13,521 bases of DNA. It comes from Thermoproteota archaeon (GTDB lineage: Archaea > Thermoproteota > Thermoprotei_A > Sulfolobales > Desulfurococcaceae). The notes below the pieces were generated by a model that saw only the letters and a list, made by a program, of their open reading frames with translations, ran no database searches and was not told where the DNA came from. The stretch lies in NCBI GenBank assembly GCA_013154205.1, contig JAADCY010000107.1:1-13521 (forward strand). Reading direction: 5' to 3'. The translations under genes and the position numbers were made by a program. Positions 1-6,352 of this stretch are shown here, piece after piece; within the stretch, counting starts at the first letter, position 1, and the number at the start of each line of letters is the position of its first letter.

Positions 1-2
1 AA

Positions 3-167
3 GAAGGCCCAAGCAAAGGACACGTAGTAAGACTACACGAAATGCTACCAGAATACTACAAGCTACGCGGATGGATCAAAGGAAGACCAACCCGCGCCAA
101 ACTAGAAGAACTAGGACTAAAATGGCTAGCAGACAGACTAGAAGAAGAAGGCCTACTACCAGGCTAA
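3..167 (+). CDS. Aldehyde:ferredoxin oxidoreductase, C-terminal end (partial)
   Basis: This is the last 54 codons of a gene that begins before the window; the frame is open from base 3 to the TAA at 165-167. The translated end reads HEMLPEYYKLRGW, then GRPTRAKLEELGL, and finishes EEEGLLPG. That pattern (MLxEYYxLRGWxxxGxPTxxKLEELGL) is the characteristic C-terminal tail of tungsten-containing aldehyde:ferredoxin oxidoreductases. These are cytoplasmic enzymes that oxidise aldehydes to carboxylic acids with ferredoxin as electron acceptor, using a tungstopterin and a 4Fe-4S cluster. The metal-binding and cluster residues lie upstream, outside the window, so the paralogue (AOR, FOR, GOR or WOR type) cannot be decided. 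The radical SAM protein at 6353-7483 resembles the maturase that accompanies such enzymes. Family assignment from the tail alone is fairly secure. Confidence 0.82.
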   Translation, partial: EGPSKGHVVRLHEMLPEYYKLRGWIKGRPTRAKLEELGLKWLADRLEEEGLLPG

Positions 168-208
168 TTCTTACATTACTAATAGGAACAATATCTACTA
201 GGAAAACA

Positions 209-224
209 ATGGTTTTTTCACCAT
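209..224 (+). terminator. Possible terminator after the oxidoreductase gene
   Basis: A short perfect stem (atggt/accat, 5 bp) encloses and is partly made of a run of six T (213-218), about 45 bases after the oxidoreductase stop. Archaeal transcription typically ends at T-runs, so this could terminate the plus-strand transcript. The stem is short and could be chance. Confidence 0.25.
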
Positions 225-242
225 ATATTATTCAACAAATAT

Positions 243-293
243 CTATCCATATATTTTAAGAAATGAAGCATCAAATAAGTAATGCTTCATCAT
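243..293 (-). pseudogene. Truncated VapC-type PIN toxin remnant
   Basis: On the minus strand an ATG at 293 or 290 opens the peptide MKHYLFDASFLKIYG, followed by a TAG at 245-243. The start KxYLFDAS is typical of the first beta strand of archaeal VapC toxins (PIN-domain ribonucleases), with the D of FDAS matching the first acidic metal-binding residue. A complete VapC is about 130 residues, so only the first 15-16 codons remain. No recognisable PIN sequence continues before the oxidoreductase gene, which ends on the other strand about 75 bases away. The start overlaps the stop (292-290) of the antitoxin-like frame upstream, the usual translational coupling of vapBC pairs. I read it as a dead toxin gene lost by deletion. 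The remnant is so short that homology rests mainly on the motif plus its position behind the antitoxin fossil. Confidence 0.6.
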
Positions 294-520
294 CTTTTCT
301 CACGATCTTCCCTTAAATGCGATACTATTCTATCAATATTAATGAGTTCAAGAACGTCACTTAGCTTATCAAGCTTCTTTTTATCTCCTCAATGCACTTC
401 TTTTTAACTTTACGCTCAAGTACTTCTCGGAGAACCGCTGATATGTTTATTCCTAGCCGTTCAGCCTCTACTTTTGAGCTCTTCTTTAACTTTTGTTAAA
501 ACAATAACATACTTATCCAT
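290..520 (-). pseudogene. VapB/CcdA-like antitoxin with two frameshifts
   Basis: Reading the minus strand from the ATG at 520, the first frame gives MDKYVIVLTKVKEELK and hits a TGA at 463-461. One base out of register, from about 471, the sequence continues as VEAERLGINISAVLREVLER to a TAA at 363-361. From 376 the original frame resumes with KLDKLSDVLELINIDRIV and ends at a TGA at 292-290. Joined, the three pieces make one protein of about 75 residues. It has the pattern K.ELK..AERLGINIS.VLR..LE, which is familiar from ribbon-helix-helix antitoxins of the archaeal VapB/CcdA type. The two shifts (near 472-475 and 376-381) compensate each other. The toxin stub behind it is also destroyed, which supports genuine decay over a sequencing error. 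Its original job would have been to neutralise the PIN toxin and repress the operon. Confidence 0.72.
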
Positions 521-535
521 TATACCTACCAAGAT

Positions 536-568
536 ATTACTACTTTAAAGGTAGTAATTCATTATTAC
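536..568 (-). promoter_or_regulatory. Fossil antitoxin promoter with operator half-sites
   Basis: An 8-bp perfect inverted repeat, attactac (536-543) and gtagtaat (551-558), flanks a TATA-like tttaaa (544-549) about 25 bases before the antitoxin ATG at 520. A third, one-mismatch half-site, attattac, lies at 561-568 in inverted orientation to the middle copy. Placement over the TATA element suits autorepression by the antitoxin or toxin-antitoxin complex, as known for VapBC operons. The repeats are seen directly; the operator role is inferred. Confidence 0.5.
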
Positions 569-575
569 CGTATCG

Positions 576-597
576 AATAATCACTCGAAAGATTATT
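576..597. repeat. 7-bp inverted repeat before the MtrH-family gene
   Basis: The arms aataatc (576-582) and gattatt (591-597) are perfect complements with an 8-base spacer. They lie between the decayed toxin-antitoxin promoter and the methyltransferase gene at 655. The repeat could be an operator for either gene. It is AT-rich and short, so chance is possible. Confidence 0.3.
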
Positions 598-654
598 GTA
601 ACCCAGATAGAATGATAATAATGCCGATCAAATATTGTTTTAAGAGGGGTAATT

Positions 655-1593
655 ATGCCTGAGATGTATGCTGATTGGGTTTCTCAGAAAGAGGTTCTGC
701 TTCCGGGGGATATTGTTATTGGTGGTTTGCCTGGTTTAAAGCCATTGTTAATGGTTGGTAGTGTATTCTATATGGGTGACAAGTGCCTCGACAGAGAAGG
801 TATTGATAGGAGTTGCGTCGAGGAGAAATACTCTCGTGCTGTTGAGGCTGCTGATAAGCATGGGTTGAAGCTGGGTGTTGATCTTATTGTCCCGGATAAG
901 TCATTGGCTGAGCAGATAGTCGATACGATAGACTTGTTCAGCCCGCCAGTCTTCTTGGATGTACCCGATGAAGACGCTAGAACTCTGGTCTACAGGATGG
1001 TTAGAGAGAAAGGATTGGGGGATATGATTGTTGCTAACGGGATAGATCCCTACACAGGCGAGGATCTCTTGAAGCTGATGAGGGATGCAGGCATTGATTC
1101 GGCGGTACTGCTCCTCTTCGATCCGAAAAACCCTACTGGTAGCTTGAGACCACATGATAGGCTGGGTCTTCTCGAGGAGAAACTGCTTCCTCTAGCCTTG
1201 AAGCATGGGTTCAAGAACCTACTGGTTGACGCGATAGTTCTTGACCCGGCAAGCATAGCTTTGAGCGGCGAGACAATTTATCTCGTGAAGAAAAAACATG
1301 GACTCCCAAGCGGCTGTGCACCAGCCAACAGTATAGGGGTCATATCCAGGAAGAAGCATGGACCCCAAACCTACTATAGCGTTAACGCTGCAGTAATAGC
1401 TTATCTGCGAACAATGGGTGCTGACTACATAATGTATGGGCCGATAAAAAGACTTGAAACACTAGCAGAAGCAGCCGCCACAATAGACTCCCTGCTAGCC
1501 TACAACCATTTACAAGAAGGCAAGAGAATCCCCCGTGGCCACCCGCTGAGAAAGTATTGGAAAAATATACAAAGATTCTTCACATCACAATAA
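655..1593 (+). CDS. MtrH-family tetrahydropterin methyltransferase homologue
   Basis: The 312-residue product matches the length and pattern of MtrH, the subunit of the methanogen Mtr complex that moves a methyl group between tetrahydromethanopterin and a corrinoid. The family (a TIM-barrel pterin-binding fold) also includes bacterial CmuB-type proteins. Family-like segments are VIGGLPGLKPLLMVGSVFYMGDK (residues 21-43), the LPSGCAPANS loop in the last third, and MGADYIMYGPIKRLE near residue 255. These parallel the G.PG..P...GS.FY.G.K, P.G...NA and GADF..YGPIE blocks of MtrH. No signal peptide or membrane helix is seen, so it should be cytosolic. The start ATG has a gaggggt ribosome site at 644-650. 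No corrinoid protein or other Mtr subunit is visible nearby; the next gene is a small transporter. The real methyl donor and acceptor are unknown. Family assignment is strong and exact reaction is not. Confidence 0.8.
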   Translation: MPEMYADWVSQKEVLLPGDIVIGGLPGLKPLLMVGSVFYMGDKCLDREGIDRSCVEEKYSRAVEAADKHGLKLGVDLIVPDKSLAEQIVDTIDLFSPPVFLDVPDEDARTLVYRMVREKGLGDMIVANGIDPYTGEDLLKLMRDAGIDSAVLLLFDPKNPTGSLRPHDRLGLLEEKLLPLALKHGFKNLLVDAIVLDPASIALSGETIYLVKKKHGLPSGCAPANSIGVISRKKHGPQTYYSVNAAVIAYLRTMGADYIMYGPIKRLETLAEAAATIDSLLAYNHLQEGKRIPRGHPLRKYWKNIQRFFTSQ

Positions 1594-1668
1594 CAAAATA
1601 ATATGAATACATTAGTATCTCAATTATCATTAGTTTATCATGTCTATGGAAAACAGAGGAGGGTAGTT

Positions 1669-2097
1669 ATGGGTTCTTGGCTCTACTACGCGTTGCTCGG
1701 GGCAATATGTGCTGCTCTGGCAACTATTTTCGCCAAGATCGGGTTGAAGGGTATAGATTCGCTGACCGTCACCGGTGTTAGGAGTGCTGTTATGACTGGT
1801 TTGATAGTATTGTTTCTTCTAGCATTGTTCTTGTCGGGTTCTTGGAGGCCACAGGTGATCACCGGGAAAGCATGGATATACGTTGTTCTCAGTGCGGCGG
1901 CTGGTGCTGCTTCGTGGATATTCTTCTTTAAGGCTTTGAGGCTTGGCGAGGCATCTAAGGTGGCGTTCATAGATAGGAGTAGCGTGTTATTCGTACTAGT
2001 ACTGAGCATATTGTTGCTGGGTGAGAAACCGGTTCCGCTGAAAATTATCGGTGGGCTTCTAATATTTGTCGGACTTGTGCTGATCAGTATTTCTTAG
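1669..2097 (+). CDS. Half-size EamA/DMT-family membrane transporter
   Basis: The product has 142 residues and is almost entirely hydrophobic, with about five membrane helices. That is one EamA repeat, whereas most drug/metabolite transporters contain two. Near the C-terminus, KVAFIDRSSVLFVLVLSILLLGEKP followed by a final helix is typical of the EamA domain (helix, then a short LGE turn). Such short proteins are thought to work as dimers; the substrate is unknown. I chose the ATG at 1669 because a strong gaggaggg site (1656-1663) stands 5 bases before it. The frame is open upstream to 1603, but the additional 22 residues would run through that ribosome site. It follows the MtrH-family gene after 75 bases on the same strand, so co-transcription is possible but not shown. 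Confidence 0.8.
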   Translation: MGSWLYYALLGAICAALATIFAKIGLKGIDSLTVTGVRSAVMTGLIVLFLLALFLSGSWRPQVITGKAWIYVVLSAAAGAASWIFFFKALRLGEASKVAFIDRSSVLFVLVLSILLLGEKPVPLKIIGGLLIFVGLVLISIS

Positions 2098-2125
2098 GGC
2101 TGTCAAAACTATTATGGAATTGATA

Positions 2126-2150
2126 TTTTTGATTACAATCTCTCCTTTTA
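2126..2150. terminator. Pyrimidine-rich convergent gene end
   Basis: Between the converging stops of the EamA gene (2097) and the DHH gene (2151), the plus strand has a T5 run at 2126-2130 and a tctctcctttta stretch at 2139-2150. T-rich tracts like these commonly terminate archaeal transcripts. They could serve the plus-strand unit; the minus strand has no equally clear T-run here. Confidence 0.3.
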
Positions 2151-3134
2151 TTATGCCTTGACCATTACCGTCATCGATAATTCGTCGTCGAGCTGTCTCA
2201 AGAAGTCCCAGATCTTATGGACAGGTATTCTTGCACCAGCGGCCTCTGGATGGCCTCCTCCAGTTCCCCCTAGTCTTGGCGATATTCTGCGTAGTAATCG
2301 ATTGAGATCTATTCCTTTCGCCGCCCTAATGCTGATATTGTAGGTGCTTTTATGTCTCTGTATAGCAACTCCTACGGGCTTCCTACTATACGTTCGTGCA
2401 TAGATAGCGGCCTTACCCAGGCTTCCAGGCGGGTCTATAACGTACCCAAGGTTTTTCATTGTCTTGATATTCTTGGAAACCCATTGTCTTAATTCTTCGT
2501 CGTTGACGCTCTCGATCAATGCTCTAACGAGTAATTCACTTAGCCCGCTAGGCAGTTTGTTCTGGGATAAGTGGTAGACTATGTGTCGTTTAAAATCATA
2601 CATGCGTCGACTACCCTCAAGGCCTTGTGTTAGTACCCCCGCTTCGAAGTAAATTGTTCGTTTATCCCAGTCTTTGAGAGTGTTTATCACCCACGGAGTA
2701 GTATCCAGGTAGTCACCGATCGCCCCGTACAGGGCCACCCTGCTGTACTCCCATCCAAGCTGCTCTCTGAAGAACTTGTATGTTAACTCGCTCGCCGAAG
2801 CACTTAGATCATGAACTATAATCCCTCTTAGATCACCTGGTTTTAGGCCGAGGGGCTCGGGATGGTGATCAATATAGATCAGCTCACCCCTCGAACTATA
2901 CTCTCTGAATAAGGCCTCTATTTCGCCCAGATGAGCTTCACTCAAAGCTATATCAGCTATGAATACTGTGTCGCCTGGATCGGCGAACTCCGCTAGATCA
3001 CTCGCTAGTCCGGCTGGATGGGTGAAGACTATCCTGATATCATCGTATCTTTTATTCCTGAATACTTGAAGGGCTAATGAACCACTTACAACACCGTCAC
3101 TATCTCCGTGGACGAAGAGAACAGCGCGGGGCAA
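2151..3134 (-). CDS. DHH/DHHA1 phosphoesterase, RecJ/NrnA-like
   Basis: This gene encodes a soluble phosphoesterase of the DHH superfamily, whose members are metal-dependent nucleases or hydrolases of short oligonucleotides and cyclic dinucleotides. With the start used here (327 residues), motif I is VHGDSDGVVSG (Asp11, Asp13), motif II is TVFIADIAL (Asp61), and the name-giving IDHHPEP has Asp89-His90-His91. The DHHA1 substrate domain ends in GGTGGGHPEAAG, with GGGHP at about 292-296. All expected metal ligands appear present. I chose the TTG at 3134 because a caggagg ribosome site (3150-3144) lies 9 bases upstream. A TTG at 3161 would add nine residues (MDTIRRHHI) but has no ribosome site of its own, although it could be leaderless. 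Exonuclease, nanoRNase and cyclic-dinucleotide phosphodiesterase roles cannot be told apart from sequence alone. Confidence 0.85.
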   Translation of the reverse strand: MPRAVLFVHGDSDGVVSGSLALQVFRNKRYDDIRIVFTHPAGLASDLAEFADPGDTVFIADIALSEAHLGEIEALFREYSSRGELIYIDHHPEPLGLKPGDLRGIIVHDLSASASELTYKFFREQLGWEYSRVALYGAIGDYLDTTPWVINTLKDWDKRTIYFEAGVLTQGLEGSRRMYDFKRHIVYHLSQNKLPSGLSELLVRALIESVNDEELRQWVSKNIKTMKNLGYVIDPPGSLGKAAIYARTYSRKPVGVAIQRHKSTYNISIRAAKGIDLNRLLRRISPRLGGTGGGHPEAAGARIPVHKIWDFLRQLDDELSMTVMVKA

Positions 3135-3210
3135 TATGTGATGCCTCCTGATTGTGTCCAATTATATCTTCTATTATTGAGGATAAAAAAGAGGAGTTCA
3201 TTTTTCTGTA

Positions 3211-3585
3211 TCACTTATTGTAGATGTTCTCATTAGCGTGTTTTTCACCAGTACTATACTCGATCTCTTCCTTGATGAGTTTCTCAGCTATTCGGCGTAG
3301 TTCTTCCGGCGTATCTTCAGCTAGGCAGTGTTTCTTCATCAAGACTGTTAGATCAGCTTCTCGTTCAGGCCTACTGAACTTTATGATGAGAACAATGATC
3401 ACGAATATCATGTAGAATACTGCGACGGCTAATGCATCTTTGAATAGTACTATGAAGTAGACGAGGATGAAGAAGAGGATTGTTGCTAGTACTGCGTTGA
3501 GCGTTGAGTGGAGTCTCCCTATTCTTCTCTTCTGATTGATATCCATGATTAGCTCTAGGCATTTTTCCTCGTTGGAGGAGGACAT
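3211..3585 (-). CDS. Small membrane protein with two helices, unknown function
   Basis: The product has 124 residues and I do not recognise the family. A charged N-terminal segment (1-28, with KRR at 19-21) precedes two hydrophobic helices at about 29-48 and 51-68, joined by a short KD turn. A soluble, Glu/Lys-rich, helical tail of about 55 residues follows. This predicts a helical hairpin in the membrane with both ends on the same side, probably the cytoplasm given the positive residues. The ATG at 3585 is supported by a ggtg site (3594-3591) 5 bases upstream and a TATA-like element further up. It lies between the DHH gene and a large secreted protein on the same strand, but with gaps of about 70 bases or more and its own promoter, so an operon is not evident. 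Confidence 0.7.
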   Translation of the reverse strand: MSSSNEEKCLELIMDINQKRRIGRLHSTLNAVLATILFFILVYFIVLFKDALAVAVFYMIFVIIVLIIKFSRPEREADLTVLMKKHCLAEDTPEELRRIAEKLIKEEIEYSTGEKHANENIYNK

Positions 3586-3610
3586 ATATACACCTTTTCT
3601 AAATTGTGTT

Positions 3611-3630
3611 TAATAATATATAAATAATTA
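3611..3630 (-). promoter_or_regulatory. TATA-type promoter of the small membrane protein gene
   Basis: The minus strand has aattatttatatattatta here, with tttatata (3624-3617) as the likely box. Start of transcription about 25 bases on would fall near 3595, just before the ggtg ribosome site and the ATG at 3585. The region is very AT-rich, so the exact box is uncertain. Confidence 0.4.
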
Positions 3631-3653
3631 TTGATTTAAGAGATTGTACATCT

Positions 3654-5213
3654 CTATCTGTTCTTCCTCCTCTTTTTATCAATATAGATGATAATGATTA
3701 TGCCTCCGATAACGCCTAAGAGTATCAGCAAGGGTGTAAGATCGTGTTTGTACCAATTAGCAATAGTTGGTTTTGGTAACCTTGGTTTGGTAGATAATGG
3801 TATATTTATAGTGATGTTCTCGCCACCACTTCTCCTGCTCATCGGTGACATAGTTGTCGACATACCTGCTGGACTCGGTGGTATCGGGGTAGGCTTAGGC
3901 TTGGTCGCTATCTGTGGCAGAACCCTTCTATTGTTAAGTATCATATGTATAACTACGGCATCGAGCGGGGTAGGATAAGGCTTGACCGTGATGCTTTTCA
4001 CTGTCATATTGATCAGTCTACCATCAGGTAGGATGTAGAGGCTGCCGTTCTGCGTCGATATAAGGTTGAAAGCCAGTGATAAGTTCGACCACATTTTATA
4101 CATTGATAATTGATTATCGATTATCTCTGATATATTGAATACTGGTTCGCCAAGGGCTTCGTGAAGTATTTTCTCAGCTCCACCCAGATTTCCGGCTGCG
4201 AGATCATTTTCGATGATGCCTAGTTTTGAAAATAATTTTTTGATACTCTCGTAACTGTACCCGTCTGCTGTTAGGATCGTGTAGATAACTGAATTCCAGT
4301 GATCAAGTGTTAAATTATTAGATGTTGTATCAAAATATAGGTCAAAGTATTCGTTATTGCAGTGTATTTCTAGGCTTAGATCATGGCGATTATAGATCGC
4401 GTTATCGATAATATTCATAATGTAGGTTGCGTAATCCCCAGTGTCGTTTTCTATGAGAACACAAAGTTCGCTAAATATCTGGAGATCGAGTCCTACACTA
4501 TTGATTGTCTTGTTCGGGTAACTATAGATTATATTGTATGTTAGGTCGCAACCAAAGCTTTGTAGCTTGGTTGTGTTTTCTTGGAGTAGTCCTTCAATCG
4601 TCCCGTTTAGATAAAAAGTCGCATTTATGGCTGAACTTATAATTGTTCTAGGCCTGTCTACAGCTCTTATAAGATCTTGCTTCGACACCTGTTTCCTTAG
4701 GGGTGATGCTATAAATGTATTGATTACGTATGTTAGGAACTTCAATAGACAATTATTATTTGATGATAATTCTGCCGAGATAATTGTTGAAGAATTCTCG
4801 GTATTTCTTATGATTATCTCGGCGTTACCTATCTGTTTCAATGTATTATTGTTCAAGTACTGTATGTAGATTTCAAAATACATCATTGTCTGGTTACTGA
4901 TCGTCTTCGTTGTTACTTTGGCTACAACATAGTAGTCGGGATTAATAAGGTTCTTTCTAAAATACATGTTACCGAACATTACGGTGTTTATGTAGCCTGG
5001 CGAGTAATTTATGTAGATGTTCATTGCACTGTATGGTTGTGCTTGTAAGTGTTTCACCCACGTGATAAAGAATGCTCGATCTACCGCGCCGATATATAGT
5101 GTTGAGGTAACTATATTTCCCGTGTTCTCACCATTGTTTGCTGTAATAACGGGTACTTGGATCGATGCTGATAGGAATAGTATTAATAATAGAACTGCTA
5201 GTGTGCCACGCAC
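3654..5213 (-). CDS. Secreted protein with C-terminal membrane anchor, unknown
   Basis: The product has 519 residues and no family that I recognise. A signal peptide is clear at residues 1-25 (MRG followed by a leucine-rich core ending near VITAN). A large extracellular part rich in Asn, Ile and Tyr contains many N-x-S/T sites suited to N-glycosylation. A proline/serine-rich linker around residues 430-455 (KPKPTPIPPSPAG) leads to a single membrane helix at about 494-511 and a basic tail, KKRRKNR. This is the usual layout of a crenarchaeal cell-surface protein anchored in the membrane with its bulk towards the S-layer. The start codon is GTG at 5213, with aggga about 7 bases before it. It diverges from the gene at 5350, which has the same overall design. 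Confidence 0.75.
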   Translation of the reverse strand: MRGTLAVLLLILFLSASIQVPVITANNGENTGNIVTSTLYIGAVDRAFFITWVKHLQAQPYSAMNIYINYSPGYINTVMFGNMYFRKNLINPDYYVVAKVTTKTISNQTMMYFEIYIQYLNNNTLKQIGNAEIIIRNTENSSTIISAELSSNNNCLLKFLTYVINTFIASPLRKQVSKQDLIRAVDRPRTIISSAINATFYLNGTIEGLLQENTTKLQSFGCDLTYNIIYSYPNKTINSVGLDLQIFSELCVLIENDTGDYATYIMNIIDNAIYNRHDLSLEIHCNNEYFDLYFDTTSNNLTLDHWNSVIYTILTADGYSYESIKKLFSKLGIIENDLAAGNLGGAEKILHEALGEPVFNISEIIDNQLSMYKMWSNLSLAFNLISTQNGSLYILPDGRLINMTVKSITVKPYPTPLDAVVIHMILNNRRVLPQIATKPKPTPIPPSPAGMSTTMSPMSRRSGGENITINIPLSTKPRLPKPTIANWYKHDLTPLLILLGVIGGIIIIIYIDKKRRKNR

Positions 5214-5246
5214 CGTTTCTTCCCTAGGCAGTATTTTTACGGCGTG

Positions 5247-5256
5247 ATAATTTATT
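5247..5256 (-). promoter_or_regulatory. Candidate TATA box for the secreted protein gene
   Basis: On the minus strand, aataaatta follows a ccagg stretch about 35 bases before the GTG at 5213. Transcription would then begin near 5225, giving a short leader that still contains the aggga ribosome site. A second AT-rich element (tatatat, around 5269-5276) is an alternative. Confidence 0.35.
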
Positions 5257-5349
5257 CCTGGAAAACCTCATATATATTATTTTTTATTTATTACCGACAA
5301 GATATAACATGCAGAAACCATAGGTAAAAACCATAGTGGGTGCCACGAT

Positions 5350-6321
5350 ATGTATAGAGAACAACTGTTATCCCTCGCACTATTGGCACTGCTTATTTGT
5401 TCAGCACTAATAGTATTTGCTGAGAACAGCTATAGTGTCGAGTACAATGTCTCTATAATTAATAATATCATGGGATCAAGTGTTCTCAACGTAAACATGA
5501 CTGCTAAAATAACGTATGGCTTAAAATTATCGATCACTCTTTCCGAGCACGGTGCTCTAAGCATATGTTATAGGGTTCTAGGAATCAATACGACCAAGCT
5601 CAATGTAACGGGTACAAAATGCATAGCCATGAGCCTAGAGGATTTCCTTAACCGTATGCTGAACGGATGGGTATTCCCATCGCCTGGCTCCAGCCTTAAA
5701 GTTGTGGGGACAAGCATTGTGACGGGAAAAACGGTTTTCCTAGGCTATACGAGCTATAAGGGATACCCAGTCTACAAGCTTAGAGTGGAGCTCCCCATCA
5801 AACTTCCAGGTATGGGCTCTGGTAACAACTTGGTGAACGCTACCCTCTACTGCTACACTGGTTTCGGACTACCGCTTCTCGTCAAGGCTAGGACAGGTCT
5901 TGTTGTCTCTGCAGCCACGCTCGACGCTGAGCTCAAATCATCTGATCTACCAGTCAATACAGCTTCAGCGTACACAGTGACCGAAAAATACGTTTTCCTA
6001 CTAGGAGGCATGCCCGGGGCACACCTAGTGCTTAGAGGCGCTAAAGGCGGAGACAAGATATCAGTAGCTAATACCGGCAGTAATATCGGCTACATCATAG
6101 TGATCCATAAGAGCGATGGCAGGGCTTTTGCCCGCGAGGTTGATCCAGGCACCAATATTACAGCCGGACTACCGGAGCCTTTGAGCCAAGAAGTGAGCTT
6201 AACAGCTACTACAAGCCATGCAACTGGCTCCGAGTGGAACCCATATTATCTAGTAGGCCTAGCCGTCGCGGCCGCACTAGGTGTAACAATATACTTCTAC
6301 TATAGGAGGAAGAAAACATAG
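5350..6321 (+). CDS. Secreted protein with C-terminal membrane anchor, unknown
   Basis: The 323-residue product has an N-terminal signal peptide (about 1-24, leucine/alanine-rich and ending VFAEN). An extracellular region of about 270 residues follows, dominated by alternating polar and hydrophobic residues that suggest beta structure. One membrane helix (about 300-318) is followed by the basic tail RRKKT. Several N-x-S/T sites (NVS, NMT, NTT, NVT) are consistent with glycosylation. Three cysteines lie in the ectodomain and could form a disulfide. The ATG at 5350 is preceded by gggtg (5338-5342) at 7 bases. It is transcribed away from the larger surface protein at 3654-5213 and shares its design, but no clear sequence similarity is visible by eye. 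Function is unknown. Confidence 0.75.
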   Translation: MYREQLLSLALLALLICSALIVFAENSYSVEYNVSIINNIMGSSVLNVNMTAKITYGLKLSITLSEHGALSICYRVLGINTTKLNVTGTKCIAMSLEDFLNRMLNGWVFPSPGSSLKVVGTSIVTGKTVFLGYTSYKGYPVYKLRVELPIKLPGMGSGNNLVNATLYCYTGFGLPLLVKARTGLVVSAATLDAELKSSDLPVNTASAYTVTEKYVFLLGGMPGAHLVLRGAKGGDKISVANTGSNIGYIIVIHKSDGRAFAREVDPGTNITAGLPEPLSQEVSLTATTSHATGSEWNPYYLVGLAVAAALGVTIYFYYRRKKT

Positions 6322-6352
6322 ATTCCTAAAACGAGAGCATGTTTTTCCTGAT

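Noticed and set aside
71..259. Open frame on the plus strand overlapping the end of the oxidoreductase gene
   Set aside because: It reads the gene in another frame, gives an Arg/Thr-rich low-complexity peptide and has no ribosome site. The frame ending at 167 has a clear family match.
168..654. Possible CRISPR or IS remnant in the gene-poor stretch
   Set aside because: No regularly spaced repeats, terminal inverted repeats or transposase fragments were seen. The content is explained by the decayed toxin-antitoxin genes.
1603..1668. Longer start for the EamA transporter
   Set aside because: The additional 22 residues cross the strong gaggaggg ribosome site at 1656-1663, so the ATG at 1669 is the better start.
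3135..3161. Upstream TTG start for the DHH protein
   Set aside because: It has no ribosome site, while the TTG at 3134 has caggagg at 9 bases. A leaderless start at 3161 is not excluded.
5017..5247. Plus-strand open frame opposite the start of the large secreted protein
   Set aside because: It is a shadow of the signal-peptide region read in antisense, with no ribosome site and no recognisable domain.
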